Below, piece after piece: positions 5,946-15,500 of a stretch of DNA of 16,762 nt. Within the stretch, counting starts at the first letter, position 1; each line of letters starts with the position of its first letter. The stretch is from the NCBI GenBank assembly GCA_004297635.1, contig SCUQ01000461.1, positions 1 through 16,762 of the forward strand. The letters are read 5' to 3'. The notes under the pieces are model-generated. The model was given only the letters and a program-made list of their open reading frames with translations, was not told the origin of the DNA and did no database searches. The translations under genes and the position numbers were made by a program. The DNA comes from Rhizorhabdus sp. GTDB taxonomy: Bacteria; Pseudomonadota; Alphaproteobacteria; Sphingomonadales; Sphingomonadaceae.

Positions 5946-7208
5946 TCAGCTCGGGATCAGCAGCCCCGCCAGCGCCGCCGACATCAGATTGGCCAGGCTG
6001 CCGGCGACCAGTGCCTTGAGGCCCAGCCGGGCGATGACCGGCCGCTGGTTGGGCGCCAGGCTGCCCGTCGCCGCCATCTGGATCGCGATCGACGAGAAAT
6101 TGGCGAAACCGCACAGCGCGAAGGTGATCACGGCGGCGCTGTGCGCGCTCAGCGTGTCCTTGATCTGCCCCAGATGGATATAGGCGACGAACTCGTTGAG
6201 GACGACCTTCTCGCCAAACAGGCCGCCCGCGATCCCGGCCTGTTCCCACGGGATGTTGAGCAGATACATGACCGGCGCGAACAGCAGGCCGAGCAGCTGC
6301 TGGAAGCTGATGTCTGGATAGCCGAACCAGCCGCCGGCAACGGCGAGCAGCCCGTTCGCCATCGCGACCAGGCCGACAAAGGCGAGCACCATCGCCCCCA
6401 CCGCCACCGCGATCGCGACACCGGTCTGCGCGCCGACCGACGCCGCCATGATCAGGTTGGCGGGCCGTTCCTCGGCTTCATGCGCCTCGGCGATCGCGAT
6501 CACCTCGTCCTCGGGATGGTCGCCGAGCGGCAGCTGGCCATCGGGCGAGGGCGGATCGGGCATGATGATCTTGGCCATCAGCAGCGCGCCGGGCGCCGCC
6601 ATGAAGCTGGCGGCAAGCAGCAGATCGATGCTGATCCCCATCGAGGCATAGGCGGCGAGGATCGTCCCCGCCACCCCGGCCATGCCCGACGTCATCACCG
6701 CGAACAGCTGGTGCGGCGCCAGCCCGGCCAGATAGGGACGGATGACGAGCGGCGATTCGCTCTGGCCGACGAAGATGTTGGCTGCCGCGCACAGCGATTC
6801 AACCTTCGATACGCCGATCACCTTCTCGATCGCGCCGCCGACCCAGCGGATCACGAGCTGCATGACGCCGAGATAATAGAGGATCGAGACCAGTGAGGCG
6901 AAGAAGATGATCACCGGCAGGGCCGCGATCGCGAAGCTTGTGCCGCCGATCTCCGGCTTGACCAGCGGGCCGAGCAGGAAATTGGTGCCGACCTGGGCAT
7001 AGCCCAGCAGGCTGGACACCCCCGCCGACATCCCCGCCAGTGCCGCCTTGCCCCAGGGCACGTAGAGGACCATCACCGCGATCCCGGCCTGAAGCGCGAA
7101 GGCGGCGCCCACCACCCGCAGCCGGATCGCCTTCCGGTCGGACGACAGCGCGATCGCGACGAGCAGGATCAGCGCAATGCCGGCCAGGCCGGTCAGCAAT
7201 TTCGTCAT
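5946..7208 (-). CDS. nupC: Concentrative nucleoside transporter (CNT/NupC family)
   Basis: This is a cation-coupled nucleoside importer of the inner membrane. The start at 7208 gives 420 residues (MTKLLTGLAGIALILL...); a GGGGGA upstream supports it over the frame opening at 7253. Family motifs are clear: VGQSESPLVIRPYL (GQSE at 148-151), VVLNEFVAYIHLG (E339) and CGFANFSSIAIQ (N370, S372-S373). These correspond to the substrate-binding residues seen in bacterial CNT structures. The C-terminal SLANLMSAALAGLL is also typical. Multiple hydrophobic helices span the protein. A charged loop at about 218-250 (PDPPSPDGQLPLGDHPEDE) is long. The gene is divergent from the yhhQ-like gene at 7324. Substrate (purine or pyrimidine nucleosides) and coupling ion cannot be read from the sequence. 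Confidence 0.93.
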   Translation of the reverse strand: MTKLLTGLAGIALILLVAIALSSDRKAIRLRVVGAAFALQAGIAVMVLYVPWGKAALAGMSAGVSSLLGYAQVGTNFLLGPLVKPEIGGTSFAIAALPVIIFFASLVSILYYLGVMQLVIRWVGGAIEKVIGVSKVESLCAAANIFVGQSESPLVIRPYLAGLAPHQLFAVMTSGMAGVAGTILAAYASMGISIDLLLAASFMAAPGALLMAKIIMPDPPSPDGQLPLGDHPEDEVIAIAEAHEAEERPANLIMAASVGAQTGVAIAVAVGAMVLAFVGLVAMANGLLAVAGGWFGYPDISFQQLLGLLFAPVMYLLNIPWEQAGIAGGLFGEKVVLNEFVAYIHLGQIKDTLSAHSAAVITFALCGFANFSSIAIQMAATGSLAPNQRPVIARLGLKALVAGSLANLMSAALAGLLIPS

Positions 7209-7323
7209 GCGCAGAATTCCCCCGGAGAGCGGGCTGATGCCGGTCTGAGCCACAGAATGGCGCGCGTCGCGCGAGCGTCAAGCGCTCTTTCGCCGCCGCA
7301 ATAAAGCCGATAGCAATCCAACC

Positions 7324-7974
7324 ATGACAGCCCCCGCTCCCAGCTCGCCGATCGCCAGCCGCTCGCTCTTCATCTTCTCGCTTTTCTATGGCGGCATGGT
7401 CTGCATCGCCGGCGTGCTCGGGGTGAAGCAGGTCGCGTTCGGGCCGCTCGCGGTCGAGGCGGGCATCTTCGCCTTCCTGCTGCTCGTCGTGATGTCGAGC
7501 GCGATCGCCGAGCTGCACGGCCGTGCCACCGCCGATGCGCTGGTGCGCTGGGGCTTTCTGCCGCTGATCGTCTCGGCGCTGCTGATCCAGCTGGTGCTGG
7601 CGCTGCCGACCGATCCGGGCATGTACCCGCCCGCGGTCAATGCCTTCCCGATCGTGGTGGGGCAGAGCGCCCGGATGATGATCGCCGGGCTGATCTCCTA
7701 TGGCCTGTCGCAGACGCTGAACGTGCTGATCTTCGACCGGCTGCGCGGCAGCGGTGCGGGGCGCCTGCTCTGGCTGCGCGGCATGATCGCCAGCGTGATC
7801 AGCCAGATATTCGATACGGTGCTGTTCATCACGATCAGCTTCTATGGCGAGCGCGAGATACTCGGCCTGATGGGGGGGCAGATGGCGACCAAGGTGGTCC
7901 TGTCGGTGATCCTGGTGCCGCCGCTGATCACGGCTTTCGTGGCGCTGGGCAGGCGGCTGGACGCGCGGCGCTGA
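7324..7974 (+). CDS. yhhQ: Queuosine-precursor transporter (YhhQ/VUT family)
   Basis: The 216-aa integral membrane protein has about six hydrophobic helices. It carries the family's conserved late segment ASVISQIFDTVLFITISFYG (SQxxDT motif, about residues 159-178). The N-terminus has the VCIAGVLGVKQV segment followed by a helix that ends SSAIAELHGRATADALVRWG. Family members import queuosine precursors (preQ0/preQ1) for tRNA modification. The ATG at 7324 lacks a good ribosome-binding site, but the next hydrophobic helix begins soon after, so little other choice exists. I looked for a preQ1 riboswitch in the divergent 115-base gap and saw none. The gene converges on the DMT gene. Confidence 0.85.
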   Translation: MTAPAPSSPIASRSLFIFSLFYGGMVCIAGVLGVKQVAFGPLAVEAGIFAFLLLVVMSSAIAELHGRATADALVRWGFLPLIVSALLIQLVLALPTDPGMYPPAVNAFPIVVGQSARMMIAGLISYGLSQTLNVLIFDRLRGSGAGRLLWLRGMIASVISQIFDTVLFITISFYGEREILGLMGGQMATKVVLSVILVPPLITAFVALGRRLDARR

Positions 7975-7979
7975 TCGGT

Positions 7980-8003
7980 CCGGCGCCGCGCGGCGCGCGC
8001 CGG
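7980..8003. terminator. GC-rich hairpin between convergent genes
   Basis: CCGGCGC (7980-7986) pairs with GCGCCGG (7997-8003) around a 10-base loop that is itself GC-rich. It lies exactly between the stop codons of the yhhQ-like gene and the DMT gene. It could end transcription from both sides, but no T-run follows on either strand. Confidence 0.4.
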
Positions 8004-8005
8004 CT

Positions 8006-8923
8006 TCAGCCCGTCGCGGCTTTCCCCCGCAGGGCGAACAGCATCCCCCCCAGCGCGAGCACCGCGCCGGCCGCCGCGACCGGAGTCCAGCGATAGTCCT
8101 CGAGCAGGGTAGAGAAGCCCATCGCGACGATCGGCACCATCACGCTGGAATAGGCCGCGCGCGCCGGGCCGATCGCGCGCATCACATAGAGGTAGAGCGG
8201 AAAGGTGATCGCCGACCCGAACAGCGCGAGATAGACGACGGCCAGCCAGTAGGCGGGCCGGAAATCGAGATCGGGCCATCCCGAGCCTGCCAGCGCCACC
8301 GCCATATTGGCCACCGCCGCCAGCCCCATCGCCCAGACCAGCAGCGCCGCCCATGGAAGATGCCGGACACGCGGGCTGGCCTGCAGCACATTGCCGACCG
8401 ACGCCGACAGGGTGGCGCACAGCGACAGGCCGATGCCCAGCGCGGCGTTTCCCCCCTCCGTCGCCGCCACGGCGATCTCGTGGCGGAACAGCAGCGCCAT
8501 GCCGATCCCGGCGAGCGCCGCGCCGACGATGAAGGCGCCACCGACCCGGTGGCCCAGGAAAATCCGGCCGAGAATGGCATTGGGAATGATGAGCAGCGCG
8601 AAGACCATCGCCACCAGACCGGAGGTGATGAAGCCTTCGGCATGATAGAGGAACAGGAAGTTGAGCATGAACTGCGTCAGGCCGATCATCGCGATCAGCG
8701 GCAGGTCGGTCCGCCGGATCCGCAGGGACATACCCAGCCAGCGCGCATAGAGCGCCATCGCCAGCGCGGCGATGGTGAAGCGGAAGGCGATCGACCAGGC
8801 CGGCGCGGTAACGCCGAGCTGGTAGCGGATCGCGGTCCAGGTCGATCCCCAGATCAGCACGGACAGGACCAGCGCGGCCAGGATGCGGGGCGACAGATCG
8901 CCGCCCGGCGAGGCTGCGCTCAT
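8006..8923 (-). CDS. DMT-superfamily (EamA) transporter
   Basis: The 305-aa protein has ten hydrophobic helices in two EamA repeats. The first opens with LSVLIWGSTWTAIRYQLG, the signature start of drug/metabolite transporters. The second includes GLSLCATLSASVGNVLQ and ends in EDYRWTPVAAAGAVLALGGM. Members export or import amino acids, purines or other metabolites; the substrate cannot be told from sequence. The ATG at 8923 overlaps the stop of the aldolase gene as ATGA, a strong sign of coupled translation, and is preferred over the upstream frame to 8983. Because it is coupled to a threonine aldolase, an amino-acid exporter is a reasonable guess. Confidence 0.88.
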   Translation of the reverse strand: MSAASPGGDLSPRILAALVLSVLIWGSTWTAIRYQLGVTAPAWSIAFRFTIAALAMALYARWLGMSLRIRRTDLPLIAMIGLTQFMLNFLFLYHAEGFITSGLVAMVFALLIIPNAILGRIFLGHRVGGAFIVGAALAGIGMALLFRHEIAVAATEGGNAALGIGLSLCATLSASVGNVLQASPRVRHLPWAALLVWAMGLAAVANMAVALAGSGWPDLDFRPAYWLAVVYLALFGSAITFPLYLYVMRAIGPARAAYSSVMVPIVAMGFSTLLEDYRWTPVAAAGAVLALGGMLFALRGKAATG

Positions 8924-9921
8924 AGCGCGGCGATCGCCCTCGCCAGCGCCTCGACATCGGATGCCGGCTGGTCCCAGCTGCACACCAGCCGCGCCACGCC
9001 GGGCGCCCAGTCGTAGAAGAGGAAGCCCTGCCCCCGCAGCGCCGCGGCTTCCGCCTGGGTCAGGCGAAGGAATATCTCATTGGCTTCGACCGGATAGAGC
9101 AGCCGTCCGCCCGCGGCATTGGCAATATGCGCCGCGGCTGCATTGGCGGCATGGGCATTGCGCAGCCACACGTCCGCTTCGAGCATCGCCAGCAGCTGCG
9201 CGGCGGCGAAGCGCCCCTTCGACAGCAGGTGGCCTGCCCGCTTGCGGCGATAACGGGTCGCATCGGCCAGTTCGGGGCGAAAGAAGATCAGCGCCTCGGT
9301 GGACATGCCGCCATTTTTGATGAAGCCGAAGCTCAGCGCGTCGACCCCGCCCTTCCAGCTGAGATCGGCCGGTGTACAGCCGAGCGCGGCCACCGCATTG
9401 GCGAAGCGCGCGCCATCCATGTGCAGGCCCCAGCCCCGCGCCCTGGCCAGTGCGCCGAGCGCGGCGACCTCGTCCGGCGCATAAACCAGACCATATTCGG
9501 TCGCGTTGGTGATCGACAGCGCCGCCGGCTGGGTCTGATGGACATCGGTGCGGATCGAATCGGCGAAGGCGGCGATATCGGCGGGATCGAGCTTCGCGCC
9601 CGGCCCGCCGGTCAGCATCAGCTTGGCGCCGCCGGTGTAGAATTCGGGGGCGCCGCATTCGTCGCGCTGGATATGCGCGTCCTCATGGCAGATGACCGCC
9701 TGGTGGCCCTGCACCATTGCGGCGAGCGCAAGCCCGTTGGCGGCCGTGCCGCTCGACACCCAGAGCGCCGCGACCTCGGTGCCGAACAGCTCGGAAAAGG
9801 CGGCGTCGAGCCGGCGGCTCAGCGCATCGCCGTCATAGCCGTCGTCGGGCCGGTTGGCGGCAACGAGCGCCGCCATCACCTCTGGGCAGACATGGGCGGC
9901 ATTGTCGGACAGGAAGCGCAT
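8920..9921 (-). CDS. ltaE: Low-specificity threonine aldolase (PLP enzyme)
   Basis: The 333-aa protein belongs to the beta-eliminating-lyase/threonine aldolase fold. It cleaves L-threonine or allo-threonine to glycine and acetaldehyde in the cytoplasm. Visible landmarks are MRFLSDNAAHVCPEVMAAL at the N-terminus, YDGDALSRRLDAAFSELFG, SSGTAANGLAL (57-67, phosphate loop), and EDAHIQRDECGAPEF (H83, expected to stack on PLP). HMDGARFANAVAAL follows (D169 contacts the pyridine nitrogen), then SFGFIKNGGMSTEA with PLP lysine K202. All key residues are present. Stereospecificity cannot be predicted. It lies 33 bases after the SseB-family gene and overlaps the DMT transporter gene, so the three are probably co-transcribed. 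The gene symbol is by family. Confidence 0.88.
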   Translation of the reverse strand: MRFLSDNAAHVCPEVMAALVAANRPDDGYDGDALSRRLDAAFSELFGTEVAALWVSSGTAANGLALAAMVQGHQAVICHEDAHIQRDECGAPEFYTGGAKLMLTGGPGAKLDPADIAAFADSIRTDVHQTQPAALSITNATEYGLVYAPDEVAALGALARARGWGLHMDGARFANAVAALGCTPADLSWKGGVDALSFGFIKNGGMSTEALIFFRPELADATRYRRKRAGHLLSKGRFAAAQLLAMLEADVWLRNAHAANAAAAHIANAAGGRLLYPVEANEIFLRLTQAEAAALRGQGFLFYDWAPGVARLVCSWDQPASDVEALARAIAAL

Positions 9922-9954
9922 CCGGCGAGGATACAGTGGCTCGCGGCGGCGAAG

Positions 9955-10776
9955 TCAATCTTTCAGGCTGATGCCCGCCCCCTGACCGCCCGGCGGCAGC
10001 ACCGCCAGGTCGAGCGTGCGCCCGGCGAGTCCGGTGTCGCGGAACACCGGGGCGAGCAGCCGTTCGACCTCGCCCTGACCAAATGTGGTCCGGATATCGA
10101 GATACCAGGAAAGCCCGTCGCGCCCCGGCCATTGCGCCAGGGCGAGCCAGGCGCCGGTGATCCGCGCTTCGGCCGCAAGCGCCGCGCGCAGGCCGGCGAT
10201 CAGCGCCGCGGGCGGTTCGGTCGGGGTGCCCAGCAGCGGATGGGCGCCCTGCTCGCGGCGGCGGTGGACCGGCCGGCCGAGCAGCAGCGCGCAATCCGCC
10301 GCCGTCCAGTGGACGCTGTAGCCCAGGCCGGGATTGAGCATCGCGCCGCGATCGGCGGCCAGCGCGATCAGCTGCGCCCCGTCGGCGGCGAAGAAGCCAG
10401 GGCCATTGCCGAGCGCCTCGATCACCCGCGTCTGCGCGCTGAACAGGGCGGGTATGCGGCGGCCGTCCGGCCCGGCCAGGTCGAACAGGCGCGGCTGGCC
10501 CACGGTCGCGGGGAGCGACATGCCGCGCGAGGCCGGCAGGTCGGGGCTGGCGGCGAACAGGGTCGATTCGAGCAAGAGCCGGTGAAAGGCGGCGCGCCGC
10601 GCAGGATCATGGGCCGCGGCGATCAGCATCTCCTCCAGTGGGTTCTGCGGCTGGAAGGCGGGCGCCGACGCCGACGCGACGATGCTGGATTGCGTAGCGG
10701 GTGCCGCCCTTTCCTCCGGCGGCGGCGCGGACCTGTCCCGATCGCGCCGGAAGAGTCGGAAGAAGCTTCGGATCAT
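9955..10776 (-). CDS. SseB-family protein
   Basis: The 273-aa protein starts with a basic/proline-rich stretch (MIRSFFRLFRRDRDRSAPPP, residues 1-20). An SseB N-terminal domain follows (about 45-150: NPLEEMLIAAAHDPARRAAF, then IPALFSAQTRVIEAL and AQLIALAADRGAMLNPG). A C-terminal SseB-like domain comes last (about 165-270: PPAALIAGLRAALAAEARIT, and AWLALAQWPGRDGLSWYLDI). E. coli SseB was named for enhanced serine sensitivity; its biochemical role is unclear, and some homologues relate to secretion chaperones. Position beside a threonine aldolase fits amino-acid homeostasis, but this is inference. A 6-bp hairpin (GCCTGT/ACAGGC, 10780-10797) lies immediately before the start codon and would hide the ribosome-binding region. 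Confidence 0.8.
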   Translation of the reverse strand: MIRSFFRLFRRDRDRSAPPPEERAAPATQSSIVASASAPAFQPQNPLEEMLIAAAHDPARRAAFHRLLLESTLFAASPDLPASRGMSLPATVGQPRLFDLAGPDGRRIPALFSAQTRVIEALGNGPGFFAADGAQLIALAADRGAMLNPGLGYSVHWTAADCALLLGRPVHRRREQGAHPLLGTPTEPPAALIAGLRAALAAEARITGAWLALAQWPGRDGLSWYLDIRTTFGQGEVERLLAPVFRDTGLAGRTLDLAVLPPGGQGAGISLKD

Positions 10777-10822
10777 GGCGCCTGTTTGGCGACAGGCCGG
10801 GGCCGCCGCAAGGCATCACGGA

Positions 10823-12197
10823 TCAGCCGGCGACGAGCGCACCCATCTCGACGATCGCCACGATCAGGACCGGTGCGATCATCAGCATCGCGCGCCGCCG
10901 CGATATCGCGGCGCGCTCGGCAAGCGTCACCGCCAGGCCGAGCATCGCGGCAAGCAGGGTCCAGAGATGGTAGCGCAGATCGGAGGCAACGCTGACCAGG
11001 GCATAGCCGGCGCCGTAGAGCAGCGCCGACAGCGCGAGCGCGGTCACCAGCCGGCGGCTGGGGAGGCGCGGAGCGGCGACGAGCAGGCCCAGCGCCAGCG
11101 CGATCCAGCTCGCCGGTCGCCCGAGCGGCGATGCGGCCATGATCCGTGCGGCACCGACCACGGCGCGGGTGGCCGCATTGGGGACGAAGCGCAACCCGAG
11201 ATCGTTCGGCTGGCTCATCATATAGACCGAATCGTCGGGCACGCTCGGTACCGCCAGCCGCCAGTTCCAGTTGAGATGGGCGATTCGGTGGCGCACATAG
11301 GCGCCCGGTGCCGTGATGATGGCGTTCAGCCACAGGCCGATTGGCTGTTCGCCGCTCCGCGCGGCATGGGCGGCGATCGCATCCTCGGGTTCGGCGCAGA
11401 TCTCCTCGTCGCGCGCGCCATAGAGGCGCGGATCATAGCAATGCGCGGTAAGCGCCTTTGCCCGTCCGGCCGTCATGCCGGGATACCAGCTCGGCCCGCC
11501 CTGCGCGACGATGCCGCCGAGATCGAAATTGATCAGCGAATAGAGCGGATGCGAATGATGGGGCCGCAGCATCGCCTCGTTGATCGCCGCGGTACCGGCG
11601 ACGAGCAGCAGCACCGCGCCTGTAGCAATCGCTACATAGCGGCGCGGGCGGGCGATCCAGCGTTGCGGGACGGCGAGCAGCAGCAGGGGCAGGGCCGCGA
11701 ACAGCGCGTTGAAGCGGGTCGCGGCCGCGATCAGGATCAGCGGCAGTGCGGCCAGCGCCAGCCAGCCCGGGGCCGCCCCAGCTCCGCCGCGCGAGCAGCG
11801 ACGCCGCGAGCAGGAGCAGGCACGCCATCAGCGTGTCCTTGAGGATCGCGCCGATCTGTCCGAAGGCGACCGGCAGCAGCGCGATCAGGATCGGCAAGGC
11901 CGCCGCCGGCCAGCCGTGGCGCGTGCGCAGACCATCTGCGATCAGCCCGATCGCGGCCCAATAGAGCAGGATGTCGAGCAGCAGGAAGGGGGCGCCGCCG
12001 GGGCCGAGATGGGGGAGCTGCCGCCACAGCCAGGCGGTGACCGGCGGGTGCCAGTCGTCATAGCGCCCGCTGAGCGCCTGGCCATATTGCACGACGCTGT
12101 CGGGGGTGATGACGCCCCAATGAAAGGCCCAGAGCTGGAGGAGCGCGAACGCCGCGCAGAGCACGACCAGCAGCAGGCGGGGATGGCGGGCGATCAT
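10823..12197 (-). pseudogene. GT-C-like polytopic membrane protein, frame broken near 11765-11795
   Basis: Two reading frames together make one membrane protein. The 5' frame runs from the ATG at 12197 with MIARHPRLLLVVLCAAFALL, TPDSVVQYGQ (D33), YDDWHPPV (WHPP 49-52) and GQIGAILKDTLMACLLLL (K120-D121). The 3' frame continues with GWLALAALPLILIAAATRFN and runs to 10823 with several more helices. The switch falls within a G/C-run tract (GGGG at 11769-11772, CCCC at 11776-11779). Removing one base gives a single 457-residue frame. An early acidic residue after helix 1, WHPP and a KD pair resemble GT-C (undecaprenyl-sugar-using or DUF6020-like) glycosyltransferases. I cannot tell a real mutation from a sequencing error. 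It lies 46 bases before the SseB gene and 19 after the 99-aa gene. Confidence 0.75.
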
Positions 12198-12216
12198 GGC
12201 CGGGGCAAGATCGCCC

Positions 12217-12516
12217 TCAATCGGTGGTGTTCAGGAAGGACGGCGGTTTCTGGCCGAGCGATTCCTGGCCAGAAAGCAGCGCGTCGAGACGTTTGCGCAG
12301 CGATCGTTCATAGTCGGCATGGTCGCTCGAAGGCGGCCGTGACAGCATCAGATCGCCCAGGATGGCATCCTTCACCCGGCCGATCGCTTCGGCATCGAGT
12401 ATGCCCGCGCGGCGCAGTTCGATCGCGATCTGGATCATGCCCACCGCCGTCGCCTGCGCGCGGATGCCGAGCAGGTCGATCGATTCGCGCAGCTTGCGGG
12501 TTTCGCCGGGTTCCAT
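12217..12516 (-). CDS. 99-aa helical protein of unknown function
   Basis: The start at 12516 has a good GGGAGGA ribosome-binding site about 8 bases upstream and gives MEPGETRKLRESIDLLGIRA. The product is soluble and mostly helical. An amphipathic region covers residues 8-58 (ATAVGMIQIAIELRRAGILD, AIGRVKDAILGDLML), and a second charged helix covers about 68-85 (YERSLRKRLDALLSGQ). The tail is polar (PPSFLNTTD). No family is recognised. It sits 44 bases downstream of the three-domain synthase gene and 19 bases upstream of the GT-C-like gene, so it may be an accessory of one of them. The frame opens far upstream, but that part is antisense-like to the synthase gene and is not coding. Confidence 0.75.
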   Translation of the reverse strand: MEPGETRKLRESIDLLGIRAQATAVGMIQIAIELRRAGILDAEAIGRVKDAILGDLMLSRPPSSDHADYERSLRKRLDALLSGQESLGQKPPSFLNTTD

Positions 12517-12560
12517 TGCGTGATCCTCCCTCGATGCCGATGGCGATCCTATGCCTGCAA

Positions 12561-15500
12561 TCAGCGCTCGGCTACCCGCCCCGAACGTTCGAGCTTGCCC
12601 CAGCCGACCCGCGGCCCGCGCAGCGCCTGGGCGAGTGCCTTCAGCACGACATAATACATGATCTGGCGATAGCCGATCCGCTGCGGAACGAGCAGCCATA
12701 GCAGCCGCCACGTCTCGCGCCGTTCGAGCGCGAAGGCGATGAAGGCGGCGAGCAGGTCGATCGCGGTGAAGACCAGCCAGAAGCCCAGCATCCTGTCGAT
12801 GTCGCCGCTGCTCGCCGCCCAGCCATGCGCCCGCACCTCCAGCCAGGTGGCGATCAGGCTGACCAGCAGCGCGAGATCGATCACCGGCGAAATGGCGGCG
12901 AGCAGGATCTGGAACAGCACGGCCTGTGGCAGGCCAACCCGCGCCAGCCCTTTCGGCTGGCCGTTCGCCATCACCCGGCGATGCTTCCACAGGCATTGCA
13001 AAGTGCCATAGGCCCAGCGGTAGCGCTGCTTGGCGAGCGCCGCGACGCTTTCGGGCGCTTCGGTCCAGGCGATCGCATATTGGTCGTAATGGACCTTCCA
13101 GCCGGCACGCTGGATCGCGATCGTCAGGTCCTGATCCTCGGCGAGCGTGTCTGGCGGATAGCCGCCGACCGCGCGGATCGCCGCAAGCCGCCACGCACCG
13201 ACCGCGCCGGGCACCACCGTGATCGCGTCGAGCCGGGCGAGCGCGCGCCGCTCCAGATTCTGCGCGGTGATATATTCCAGCGCTTGCCAGCGGGTGATGA
13301 GGTTCACCCGATTGCCGACTTTGGCATTGCCTGCGACTGCGCCCAGCCGCTCGTCGGCGAACCAGCGCGCCAGCCGGGCGATGGTGGCGGGTTCGAACTG
13401 GGTGTCGGCGTCCAGCGCGATGACGATCTCGCCGCGCACCAGTTCCAGCCCGCGGTTGAGCGCGCGCGCCTTGCCGCCATTCTCCAGGGTGAGCAAGCGG
13501 ACGCGGGGATCGTCGGCAAAGGCGGTGCGGACGATCTCGCTCGTGCGGTCCTTAGATCCGTCGTCGATGACGATCACCTCGATGCCGACATCGCGGCTGT
13601 CGAGGACGCGGCGGACCGAGCGCTCGATCACCCGCTCCTCGTTGAAAGCGGGGATCAGCACGGTGACGAAGCATGCCGGGTCGATCGGCGGAAATATGGT
13701 CCGCGCCTCGCGCCGCGCCTGGACCAGCGCCAGCCCCGACAGCAGGATGGCGCGCAGGATGCCCAGGCTGATCGCCACCAGGAACAGCCACTTGATCGCG
13801 ATCACCGCCCCGCCAAGCGCGCTGAACAGGGCAAGATCGGTCTCGGCGGCGAGCCGGTCGCTCTTGGAAATGGGCGGGTTGACGTCGGCAGGGGACAGGC
13901 CGGCGAGAACCGATACCGGCACCAGCCTGTAGCCGCGCGCGCGCAGTTCGTGGATGATGATCGGCAGCGCGGCGACGGTCTGCGCCCGGTCGCCGCCGGA
14001 ATCGTGGAGCAGGACGATATTGCCCGAAAAGGATTCGTCGCCATTTTCGACGCCCTCGATGGTGCGTCGGACGATTTCGGCGACGCCCGGGCGCTTCCAG
14101 TCGTCGGGATCGACATGCAGGCCGACCGACAGATAGCCGCGCCGCTGGGCCTCCTGGACGGGCACGATCTCGTCGCTGGTGGTCGGCTCGGCATCGCCGA
14201 AATAGGGCGCGCGGAACAGCCGTAGCGACCGGCCGGTATAGGCCTGGAACAGCCGCTGGTTGGTGTTCAGCTCCAGCGCGGTCTCGCGCGGGGAGGCCTG
14301 GGCGAGATTGGGATGGGTATAGGTGTGGCTGCCCACCTCATGCCCTTCGGCGATCAGCCGTTCGAGCAGCGGACGCTGGGTCAGCGCGTTCTCACCGACG
14401 ATGAAGAAGGTGGCGGGCGCCTTCTCGGCCTTGAGGATGTCGAGGATCTTGGGCGTCCAGACCGGATCGGGGCCGTCGTCGAAGCTGAGCGCGACCAGTC
14501 CGGGCCGATAGCCGGTGCGCTGGATCTGCCACGGGCTGGGCAGGCGATCGAACCGGACATCGATTATCCCGCCCTGCCGGTCGGTCGTCACGGTGCGATG
14601 GCCGGGCACCGGCATCGCGCCGATGCGGAGGATTTCTCCCGACCCTTCGATATCGACATTGGTGCCCGCCGGGATGTCCTCGATCGCGCCGGCGGCGGGC
14701 AGGCGCCGCGCCCGCCCGAACATCGTCCAGATCGACGGGTCCTCGGTGCCGAGCCGCCACAGCGCGACCGAGTTCAGGCCCAGGCTGCGCAGCGCCATGA
14801 GCTGGCCGTGCATCGCGGCGGCATCGAGCAGCCAGATATCATGGCGCTTGCCGGCTTCGAGATAGGCGAAGCTGCTATTGCCGCTCGTCCGGTCGAAGCG
14901 CGGCGTCACCCCGCTTTCGCGGGCGGCGAGCCAGACATCCTCGACCGAATGGGCGATGGTGTCGCCCCCCTTCTCCCAGTCATAGGCGTAGGAGCCCAGC
15001 GCCACGACCACCCGTTCGGGCGGCAGCCCGCGCACCGCGCGCGCCACCGAATCGGCGAACCAGGGCCGCGACGCGATCGGCCCCGGATCGCCGGGCTCCG
15101 AATGCTCGTCATAGGCCATCAGGAACAGCTTGTCGGCGACCCGGGCATAGGCCTTCAGATCCCAGTCGGGATCGGCGACGGGCACCGCGATGGCGATCTG
15201 CATGCCCGGAAGGCGCCGGCGCGCCTCGGCCAGGAAGGCGCGATAGGCGGGGTGGGCGTCGGCAGGAAGCTCCTCGAAATCGAAGAAGACGCCGCTCGCC
15301 TGATTGGCCCGCAGCAGCGCCTCGACCCGGTCGAGTGTCGCGGCGCTCGCGTTGCGGTCCCTGAGCAGGGCGGCGATGCCCTTTCCGTCCCAGCCGCCGT
15401 CGAGCGCATTCTGGATCATCGGCATCAGCCTCGGCCGGCGATGCGCATGGCTGATGATCGCCTTGCCGCGCGGATCGGCGAAGCTCGTCACCTTATGGTC

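Noticed and set aside
5865..6896. 343-codon + strand frame over the nucleoside transporter
   Set aside because: Composition is Arg/Asp/His-rich and it lies opposite a protein with clear CNT motifs.
7261..7273. CGCGCG-T-CGCGCG inverted repeat between the divergent transporter genes
   Set aside because: Could be an operator, but made only of C and G steps and likely by chance at this GC content.
7209..7323. Possible preQ1 or purine riboswitch before the transporter genes
   Set aside because: Looked for because of the predicted substrates; no matching conserved core or pseudoknot pattern could be seen.
9127..10995. Very long open frame (622 codons) on the + strand
   Set aside because: It is antisense to the threonine aldolase and SseB genes, is Arg/Gly/Ala/His-rich and has no domain. 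Such frames are common opposite real genes in GC-rich DNA.
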